Shown: positions 29,809 through 36,841 of the stretch, in pieces
How positions within the stretch are numbered: the stretch's first letter is position 1
How the letters are laid out: each line of letters opens with the position of its first letter
Assembly: GCF_051020765.1 (NCBI RefSeq)
Contig: NW_027469237.1
Location: 62,001 to 126,000, forward strand
Reading direction: 5' to 3'
Source: Lasioglossum baleicum
Taxonomy: Eukaryota; Arthropoda; Insecta; Hymenoptera; Halictidae
Length of the DNA stretch: 64,000 nucleotides
The notes under the pieces: model-generated
Database searches by the model: none
What the model saw: the letters and a program-made list of their open reading frames with translations, nothing else
What the model was told of the DNA's origin: nothing
Program-made: the position numbers and the translations under genes

Positions 29809-30459
29809 CTCGCATAGCAAGCTCCGCAGCATCCACGTCCGTTTTCTCGAATCAAAATATCGTCAACCACGCGGACGATATTCGCGAGATAAATTCACGG
29901 GATCGCACAGCGTCCACGCCCGTTTTCGCTAGTTAAAATATCGTCAATCACGCGGACGATATTCGTGAGTTAGATTCACGGTATCGTACAGCGTCCACGC
30001 CCGTTTCCTCAACGAGCGCATCCGTCTACAATACCGTAGCCGCCAGCTGTCAGCCATTGGAGGTCGTTCCTGCCAAATATTGACGTGACAGAATTTGGCG
30101 CAGTCGTCAATCCTTGAAGGTCGTTTCCAGCCATTTGGATCAACGCCTGTCAAGCAGAGCGGACCGAATTCAAGGCCATCAGCGCAACCGTAGCTGTTCA
30201 TCCGTTGCGAACTCATTTCTCGTGTCAATCGACGAACAAGCGAAGCGTAAAAGTAAGTGGAACATATTATCGCGTATGTTTCAGGGTCGCGTGCATCATT
30301 CATTTGTGTAAGACTGCATGCAGGTGTCGGCATCGGGTCCTAGTCTGTTGATAAAAAGACCAACACTTTTATTAAATGTCAGTCAGTGGAAGAGTAGAGT
30401 AGCCGGGCCGCGGTATTCTCTTCTCTTGCTCTTATAGCCCCGCCAGGACGTGACACGGT

Positions 30460-31214
30460 GCTCGATCTAATCATTGCCACTACCGAGTGGACAGAACTTC
30501 TGGGAACCACCGAGCACATTCCGTGTGACGCGTCCGATTACGTTTCTGTATACGGTTGCCCTTGCAACCCTCCTAAAGAGGTCAACCACGCGGACCTCTC
30601 GCGAGCTCCGACGCCAGTTCTACATCCGGTTGATTGTCCAGAGGTGATCGACATAGCCGACGACGACGACAGCCGAGACACGATCATCGTTCCCAGGGTC
30701 CGTTGCCGAATTATCCGTGACGTTCCTCTGCCAGCTCATCAACGTGTCGTCTTGCGGCCAGCATCCAAGGCCACTAACGTCGTCCCGAACCGAGCAGCAG
30801 CAACTCTGCCGGATCTTCCCCACCTCGAGGACATCTGTATAGAAGATCCGATGTACGACACCTACTGTCAGTACCGCCAGTCCCTGCTGCAACAATATTA
30901 TTAGGCGTTAATACAACATTGCGGTGAGTCGTATAATATCTTGTATAATTGTTGAATCCTGTAAACTCACCGTTCTCGTTGCATCCTCTCGCGCGCGATT
31001 CTTGTCGGGACACTTCTTGTAACCGCGTCGGACGTTCTTTTCTTGACTGCATCCATAGCAATATCGGTTGTCCTAGTGCATATGACAGCCCGCGGCTGTC
31101 TCGGCACGAAAGACCACTCCTCATTTTAATCATAATATCTCAACCGTCCGTCTGTCACTGTTCTCTTTTCTCTCTCCTGGTACCTGTAACAAAAACACAG
31201 TGACGGACGTGACA
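30460..31214 (+). repeat. 5' LTR of B1, third piece
   Basis: Resumes LTR B after the solo A LTR. It carries codons 26 onward of the LTR ORF, a GGTGAGT splice-donor-like site just after its stop codon, and the LTR end GGACGTGACA. The three pieces sum to 1923 bp against 1939 bp in the 3' LTR; the difference is the 16-bp deletion in piece one. Confidence 0.93.
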
Positions 31215-31218
31215 AATT

Positions 31219-31235
31219 TGGCGCAGTCGGTAGGA
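31219..31235 (+). promoter_or_regulatory. Primer-binding site of B1
   Basis: TGGCGCAGTCGGTAGGA, identical to family A, four bases after the LTR end. Family B has a short leader (about 110 bp) without the PBS duplications of family A. Confidence 0.87.
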
Positions 31236-31327
31236 CATCGAAGTGGTCGCCGATATTTGCATTAATAAGCCCCGACGCGTGTCAGTACGAAGTTCACATT
31301 TCTTAAATCCCATTTATATCTTTCAAA

Positions 31328-32686
31328 ATGTCTCGCCCAATCACGCGATCTCAAAAGGATCTCCGAGCAGATCCTAACGCAGACCTTCCTCCAATGACCG
31401 AGGAAGAGCTACTCCTTTATGCGCAAGACCTCGCCCGTAGAGAGCAATATCTCAAAGAAGAAACTGATTTTATTGCCAAATTGCGTCTCAAATATGAAGA
31501 AGACGCACAAAACCAAAAGAATATGCTCGACGAAATACGAAAAGAGCTTCATAACATCCAAATCACGAGTCAAACCCTACGTCAACAAACGCCTACACCA
31601 GGCCCTAGTAACGTCTCTAATATGCGGGAACCTTCACCGCCAGAGCCACGCGAAATCCCACAGTATGAACCTACTGGTAATTTCGCTCTAAAACAAGCCG
31701 CCGAGCTTGTCCCTAGATTCGACGGAACTTCGTCTTCCGTCCTGCAATTCATACGTGCATGCAAACGCGCGCGTGACACCGTACCGGCCACTGCAGAGCG
31801 TGCCCTCACGAAATTGCTCTGCAATAAACTCCACGATCGTGCTTATGCCGCTATAGAAGGCGAGCACATATTCACAATTTCTGCACTATGCGAGAAATTA
31901 CGAACAGTACTGGGCCCATACAAATTCGTGGACCAGTACCGTGGCGATCTCGCGAGTGTACTCCAAGCTCCAAACGAGCACATCTTAGACTTCATCAATC
32001 GCGTTAAAGACCTTCGAACCGCGATTCAAGATGCCACAGATATTGGCCTTGATTACGAAGAACTAGATCGCTTCGTAGTAGATTGTTTTCTACGAGGTCT
32101 CCTTCCCCAGCTGCGTGCCGAAGTGCTTCATTGCCCTTCGCGAAATCCTGCCACTGTTTTCGAAGCAGCCATCTCTGCTTACAGGCAGTATGAGTCAGAC
32201 CAGACTCGTCGACGAGAACTGATCCGCGAAGAAAAACGAGTCAGCTTCTCTGATAACCGGCCGTATCGCCAGCGTTCCACGTACGAGTCCGCTCGTGACA
32301 TTCCAGAGCGAACTCAAGAACGCCGCGATAACAGACCGGACTCGTCTCAGCAGTCCTCGAGAAACTTAAACCGGGACTCTTATCGCTCCCCGACGTCGCA
32401 ACGGCGATGGGAAAATAATCCTCGCGACCAAAACACGCACCGCGATGGTCGCACAGATCGCCCCTCAAGCCCTAACAAATTTTGCAACTATTGCAAAGCC
32501 CCCGGGCACGATATTCACGAGTGCCGTAAGCGCACTTTCAATAATAATAGGAGGTCGGGAAACGAGTCCGGCCTCCCGACCGAAGCCAACCCCAGGCGGG
32601 AGGCCGCATCTTCAGCCCAAACTACAGCCCGCACCCAAACGGCTATCCGGACGAACGACCAGTCCGACGATTCGTCTCAGCAGTAA
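31328..32686 (+). CDS. gag: Gag polyprotein (B1)
   Basis: 452-residue Gag starting MSRPITRSQKDLRADP. It is homologous to family A Gag: shared DLARRE near the N-terminus, a long charged coiled-coil-like stretch (LKYEEDAQNQKNMLDEIRK), the capsid-like core (LVPRFDGTSSSVLQFIRACK, then GPYKFVDQYRGDL), a basic C-terminal region and one zinc knuckle CNYCKAPGHDIHEC (C-x2-C-x4-H-x4-C). The ORF is intact. The stop TAA at 32684-32686 is overlapped by the -1-frame protease ORF. Gag is probably the main contribution of this RT-less element to virus-like particles. Confidence 0.95.
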   Translation: MSRPITRSQKDLRADPNADLPPMTEEELLLYAQDLARREQYLKEETDFIAKLRLKYEEDAQNQKNMLDEIRKELHNIQITSQTLRQQTPTPGPSNVSNMREPSPPEPREIPQYEPTGNFALKQAAELVPRFDGTSSSVLQFIRACKRARDTVPATAERALTKLLCNKLHDRAYAAIEGEHIFTISALCEKLRTVLGPYKFVDQYRGDLASVLQAPNEHILDFINRVKDLRTAIQDATDIGLDYEELDRFVVDCFLRGLLPQLRAEVLHCPSRNPATVFEAAISAYRQYESDQTRRRELIREEKRVSFSDNRPYRQRSTYESARDIPERTQERRDNRPDSSQQSSRNLNRDSYRSPTSQRRWENNPRDQNTHRDGRTDRPSSPNKFCNYCKAPGHDIHECRKRTFNNNRRSGNESGLPTEANPRREAASSAQTTARTQTAIRTNDQSDDSSQQ

Positions 32687-34836
32687 ATCTTGCTGCAGAC
32701 TCACCAATCCCGCGCGTAAAAATCTCCGCCCCCCAATTACAAAAGAAGTGTGAATTTTTGTTAGACACGGGTTCGGAGATCAATTTAATTCGTGCGTCAA
32801 GTCTAGAACCAAATCTACCTATAGATCATACGAACATTATAGAAGTCCAAGGAATAACCGAGGGATCCATTCCAACTCTCGGTCAAATTAAAATACACTT
32901 ACAGGGTCAAAACCCTATCGAATTTCATGTATTGGAAGAAAACTTCCCAATTAACATCGACGGAATCCTCGGTTCTCCCTTCTTCAGAACAGGAGCCGAG
33001 ATCTCCTTTGCGAATGAATACATAACGATAGGAAACATTCGGGTTCCCTTCTCGAACCCTTGCGCGCCCACGGCTGAGCCTCGCGATAAATTGGCAGCAG
33101 AGGTTATTTCAATGCCTTCGTCTATGACCAACGATCTCGTTAAAACTCCAGCCGCCAAGCGTGAGGAACATTCGGCAAGGAACGTTCGAGTGTCTTCCTC
33201 AAATCCTCGTGCACCCGCGGTCAGACCTTGCAGAGCTCCGGTGACGGAGGTTATTTCAATGCCTCCTCGGGATTCGATCGAGTACTCCCTAGAGAAAAAC
33301 GCCGTGAAAAGCCGGCCGGAATCGAAGGAGACTCGAGAGATATCGGAGTACACTGCGAGAAGTCGGGTCGTGGAGCGTGAGGATCGAGTCCGAACAAAGA
33401 CTCCTCTGAAATCCGAAGAATTCGTCCTCGAACCTCGTACCGTTGCGTGTATAGCGGTCGACGTCGAAGGACCTAAACAGGGATATATCCGCCGTGTTAA
33501 CGTAGCGCCGGATGTATTCCTGGGTGACTGCGTCGTCACCAATCGTAAAGGCAAAGCGAGCCTCCGGTGTTTTAACACCTCGTCGGAAAGAGTTTCATTT
33601 CGATTGCCCCCATTGGAGATGGAAGAAATCGAGTCGTACTCTTCCGACCTTTCTAATTCCGGGTATCATCCCGACGCATTCGGTAACCATTCCGACCTTT
33701 CTAATCCCGGGAACCATCCCGACGTATTCGGTAACCATCCCGACCTTTCTAATTCCGGGTATCATCCCGACGCATTCGGTAACCATCCCGACATTACTAA
33801 CTCCGGTAACCAGCCCGATTCTTATACTAACTCCGGTAACCAGCCCGATTCTTATTCTAACTCCGGTAACCAGCCCGATTCTCATACTAACTCCGGTAAC
33901 CAGCCCGATTCTTATTCTAACTCCGGTAACCAGCCCGATCATTATTCTAACTCCGGTAACCAGCCCGATCAATTCCAAGACCAACTCCATTCCTACGACA
34001 ATCAAAGATCTTCAAGACCCATATGTAAGCAGGTCTGTTCTATATTGCACAATAAATCCAGTGACAGTTCTAAACCAGAGAAGGATATCAAAGTCTCCAA
34101 AGTAAAAGAACTTCATAACTTACTTCGAAATCATATCTTTGATGATCCACAGAAACTCGATTCCTTTCAACTTCCATCTGCACGTTGCCATGCGAAGCGA
34201 AACGAATACGATAAAATTAATCTCTGCGCTACAGCGAAATACGCGTCAGCAAGAAAGAAATGTAAATCCGAGTACCCTCGCGATAATGGATACCCCTATG
34301 AGAATAAGCGAGCGAAATTCGAAGCCCAGCGTCGGCAAAATCTCCTTCGACCACCGGAAGATATAGAACAAGTATTCCTACTCAAAGAACCCTGCAAGGG
34401 CAAATTCGATGCGCAATATACGGGTCCTCACGAAATCTGCGACACCTTAGACTCAAACAATGTAAAAATTAAAGTAGGGAACCATTTTAAGATTGTACAT
34501 GCAAACAAACTCAAGCGAGCGCCGAATAATCCAACGCAAAACCCGCGTCAGCGAAACGTGACACTCATCTGGACGCAGATAAGAAAAGACAAAAGTGCAA
34601 GTGAAAGTGTTAGTGAACAAAGTGATTCCCCACCCGCCCTAAACCCCGAGAAAAGACAGTCGAAAAATGAACATTGCGAATACGACTTGTCGGACATTAC
34701 AAAACCAGCCCCAGCCCCACGTGCCGACACCGACAACATTTCAGTGCGACCAGTGTTTCGTACAAATATAGGAAATACTCGCCGAGAACTGTGCTCCCTG
34801 CGCGGAGTACCTCCGGACGATGCGTCGCATGAATGA
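32686..34836 (+). CDS. Protease-linker-integrase C-terminus ORF (B1)
   Basis: ORF in the -1 frame to gag; from the DTG codon (32758) it has 692 residues. Protease: LLDTGSEINLIRAS and ILGSPFF. A duplicated insert follows with repeated NPCAPTAEP/NPRAPAVRP-type blocks, a CRCF-like block, then a tandem-repeat region (SGYHPDAFGNHPDLSN, NSGNQPDSYT). The linker has AKYASARKKCKSEY and RAKFEAQ, like that in A2. It is joined directly to an integrase C-terminal segment (VFLLKEPCKGKFDAQYTGPHE...HFKIVHANKLKR). RT, RNase H and the DDE core are missing. The CxxC domain present in B2 is also missing, so the 3' tail (NISVRPVF...RELCSLRG) is fused in frame. It needs enzymes in trans. Confidence 0.88.
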   Translation, partial: NLAADSPIPRVKISAPQLQKKCEFLLDTGSEINLIRASSLEPNLPIDHTNIIEVQGITEGSIPTLGQIKIHLQGQNPIEFHVLEENFPINIDGILGSPFFRTGAEISFANEYITIGNIRVPFSNPCAPTAEPRDKLAAEVISMPSSMTNDLVKTPAAKREEHSARNVRVSSSNPRAPAVRPCRAPVTEVISMPPRDSIEYSLEKNAVKSRPESKETREISEYTARSRVVEREDRVRTKTPLKSEEFVLEPRTVACIAVDVEGPKQGYIRRVNVAPDVFLGDCVVTNRKGKASLRCFNTSSERVSFRLPPLEMEEIESYSSDLSNSGYHPDAFGNHSDLSNPGNHPDVFGNHPDLSNSGYHPDAFGNHPDITNSGNQPDSYTNSGNQPDSYSNSGNQPDSHTNSGNQPDSYSNSGNQPDHYSNSGNQPDQFQDQLHSYDNQRSSRPICKQVCSILHNKSSDSSKPEKDIKVSKVKELHNLLRNHIFDDPQKLDSFQLPSARCHAKRNEYDKINLCATAKYASARKKCKSEYPRDNGYPYENKRAKFEAQRRQNLLRPPEDIEQVFLLKEPCKGKFDAQYTGPHEICDTLDSNNVKIKVGNHFKIVHANKLKRAPNNPTQNPRQRNVTLIWTQIRKDKSASESVSEQSDSPPALNPEKRQSKNEHCEYDLSDITKPAPAPRADTDNISVRPVFRTNIGNTRRELCSLRGVPPDDASHE
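33649..33973 (+). repeat. Coding minisatellites (48 and 30 bp) in B1
   Basis: Two adjacent arrays: 48-bp units coding SNSGYHPDAFGNHPDL-type repeats, then six or seven 30-bp units coding NSGNQPDSYT-type repeats. All lengths are multiples of three. B2 has a different mix (about five 48-bp and four 30-bp units), showing rapid copy change. Confidence 0.92.
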
Positions 34837-34858
34837 GTGTGTGATCGAGTGTTGAGCG

Positions 34859-34886
34859 AGAAATTTCTTCCTTGTAAGAAATTTCT
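34859..34886. repeat. 11-bp-arm hairpin before 3' LTR B
   Basis: AGAAATTTCTT and AAGAAATTTCT separated by CCTTGT, about 16 bp upstream of the LTR and just before the purine tract (GGGAGG). It is conserved in B2 at 49456-49483. It may help define the plus-strand primer or RNA 3' processing. Confidence 0.75.
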
Positions 34887-35146
34887 TTTCCGCGTTGGGA
34901 GGTGTTACGTCGTCCGATGTACGACGTTGGCCTTGTACACACACTATGTATACAAGGTCTGATCTGCATAAGATCCATACACCGTCCCCTAGACATAAGA
35001 GCATAGTATTAAGATCTCATTATTGTATTGTTCTAATCCTTATCTCCGTCTCTACCCATCACCATAACTTCACCTTGATCAACACCTTACCTCAGTTTCA
35101 ACCCATCACCACGACACATAATGCAATAAAGTATTGCATCACTCTG

Positions 35147-35179
35147 GAAGCATCTAGAAACTTCTAGAAACGTCGAGAA
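35147..35179 (+). promoter_or_regulatory. Heat-shock-element array in 3' LTR B1
   Basis: Units at 35147, 35152, 35157, 35162, 35167, 35172 and 35177: GAA, ATC, GAA, TTC, GAA, GTC, GAA, all in 5-bp register. Two units are imperfect by one base. Confidence 0.65.
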
Positions 35180-35190
35180 GTCCAAAGACT

Positions 35191-35346
35191 GCTGCATCAG
35201 CAGTCCCACGCTCGTAGAGGGCAATAGGACAGCCACGAGACTGCAGCGTCAGCAGAAATGCACGTGCAGTCCCCGGGAGCGAAGACGCTGCTGCGTCAGC
35301 GGTTCTCCCACTCCGACGACTGAAGAACAAAGAGACTGCAGCGTCA
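35191..35346 (+). promoter_or_regulatory. Cluster of four GCNNNRTCA dyads in 3' LTR B1
   Basis: Sites at 35191, 35243, 35290 and 35338, same orientation. See the equivalent cluster at 12801-12956. Candidate Cnc/Maf (antioxidant response) sites by motif only. Confidence 0.4.
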
Positions 35347-36012
35347 GCTATCCCCACTCCGAACGAAGGAGGCAAGGCAGAGCGGACGCTTGCATCAGTC
35401 CGCCTTCAGCCAGCGACTCGCACAGACGTGCCTACCTGGCCTCAGCCGCCAGTCCGGCTTCAAGAGCAGACGTGTTCAGTCTAGCTCCGCGAAAGTGAAG
35501 TGTGTCGATCCTTCACTCCTAATTCCAATTCCAATTCCAATTCTAACTCAACTCAACTCAACTCATACATTATTCCTACAACATATTACTATATCCATTA
35601 TTCATTAATCCAATTACTACTCCTATTATAATATTACTTACATATTGTATACCAGTGTACTTACCAGTTCTTATTTAATATATCGTTGTTATACCAGTGC
35701 TTCGATCTTGTTATTCTTGTGTTAGTTCAACACCATCTTCCAATTCAGTTCTTGCATCGAATATATTAAACTCGTGACATATCCGGACTTGGTCTAAAGT
35801 GCGCAGTGGAAACGCTGAGCCGCCAATAAGGAATTTGAAGCGAGTCATAGAGAAGTTCTCGTGCCACGTCTAGAATTGGTCTAAAGTGCGCAGTGGAAAC
35901 GCTGAGCCGCCACTATAGACGTGAAGCGAGTTAACTACCAAAAAGGTTAATAACAAGTGGAAGTTCATTTCATTATATATTATTAATATTCCATCATTAC
36001 TATTCCTTACCC

Positions 36013-36531
36013 ATGCGACGCCCACGTCGAGCGGGACGCAAGTATCAACTTGCTAAATTGAGACGCGCGTTGAGAAATAAAGCGGTGCTCGATCTAATCA
36101 TTGCCACTACCGAGTGGACAGAACTTCTGGGAACCACCGAGCACATTCCGTGTGACGCGTCCGATTACGTTTCTGTATACGGTTGCCCTTGCAACCCTCC
36201 TAAAGAGGTCAACCACGCGGACCTCTCGCGAGCTCCGACGCCAGTTCTACATCCGGTTGATTGTCCAGAGGTGATCGACATAGCCGACGACGACGACAGC
36301 CGAGACACGATCATCGTTCCCAGGGTCCGTTGCCGAATTATCCGTGACGTTCCTCTGCCAGCTCATCAACGTGTCGTCTTGCGGCCAGCATCCAAGGCCA
36401 CTAACGTCGTCCCGAACCGAGCAGCAGCAACTCTGCCGGATCTTCCCCACCTCGAGGACATCTGTATAGAAGATCCGATGTACGACACCTACTGTCAGTA
36501 CCGCCAGTCCCTGCTGCAACAATATTATTAG
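36013..36531 (+). CDS. LTR-encoded 172-residue ORF of family B
   Basis: Unrecognised protein. The N-terminus is strongly basic (MRRPRRAGRKYQLAKLRRAL, an arginine-rich motif as in RNA-binding regulators). The middle holds five cysteines including CPCNPP, followed by an acidic run (DIADDDDSRD) and a basic/hydrophobic stretch, ending CQYRQSLLQQYY. It is intact in four LTR copies apart from the split one. Between B1 and B2 I count five silent and three replacement differences, which hints at but does not prove constraint. It lies inside the LTR, so expression would be from the LTR promoter or the 3' LTR copy, as with accessory genes in some retroviral LTRs. No function can be assigned. Confidence 0.5.
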   Translation: MRRPRRAGRKYQLAKLRRALRNKAVLDLIIATTEWTELLGTTEHIPCDASDYVSVYGCPCNPPKEVNHADLSRAPTPVLHPVDCPEVIDIADDDDSRDTIIVPRVRCRIIRDVPLPAHQRVVLRPASKATNVVPNRAAATLPDLPHLEDICIEDPMYDTYCQYRQSLLQQYY

Positions 36532-36841
36532 GCGTTAATACAACATTGCGGTGAGTCGTATAATATCTTGTATAATTGTTGAATCCTGTAAACTCACCGT
36601 TCTCGTTGCATCCTCTCGCGCGCGATTCTTGTCGGGACACTTCTTGTAACCGCGTCGGACGTTCTTTTCTTGACTGCATCCATAGCAATATCGGTTGTCC
36701 TAGTGCATATGACAGCCCGCGGCTGTCTCGGCACGAAAGACCACTCCTCATTTTAATCATAATATCTCAACCGTCCGTCTGTCACTGTTCTCTTTTCTCT
36801 CTCCTGGTACCTGTAACAAAAACACAGTGACGGACGTGACA

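Larger units (their letters stand above)
19833..30455 (+). mobile_element. Solo LTR of family A, itself split by A2
   Basis: LTR sequence only (19833-20988 plus 29813-30455), flanked by CGGT (19829-19832 and 30456-30459). Removing A2 and its duplicated CTCG gives a 1799-bp long-type LTR. So a family A element entered the B1 LTR, collapsed to a solo LTR, and was later hit by A2. Confidence 0.95.
19759..30904 (+). pseudogene. LTR-B ORF in B1 5' LTR, split by insertion
   Basis: Same 172-codon ORF as at 36013-36531. It is broken after about 25 codons by the solo A LTR and its nested element (19833-30455) and resumes at 30460-30904. Apart from the insertion it matches the intact copy in the 3' LTR. 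It cannot be expressed as a single protein from here. Confidence 0.75.
12513..36841 (+). mobile_element. B1: family B LTR retrotransposon, RT-less, carrying nested insertions
   Basis: Family B element flanked by GATG (12509-12512 and 36842-36845) within the satellite. Its 5' LTR is in three pieces (12513-13113, 19266-19832, 30460-31214) because A4 and a solo A LTR inserted into it. Internal region: PBS 31219-31235, gag 31328-32686, protease/linker ORF 32686-34836, 3' LTR 34903-36841. RT, RNase H and catalytic integrase are absent, so it must have been mobilised in trans. Confidence 0.95.
34903..36841 (+). repeat. 3' LTR of B1
   Basis: 1939 bp, TGTTACGTCG...GACGTGACA, followed by the GATG target duplication. 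Contents in order: start hairpin, CCTTGTA/TATACAAGG dyad, TCAGTT (initiator-like) near 35094, AATAAA in a palindrome near 35125, heat-shock array 35147-35179, RTCA cluster 35191-35346, simple repeat near 35520, two 37-bp direct repeats (35789-35825 and 35876-35912), a 172-codon ORF (36013-36531) and GGTGAGT at about 36550. Confidence 0.95.
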
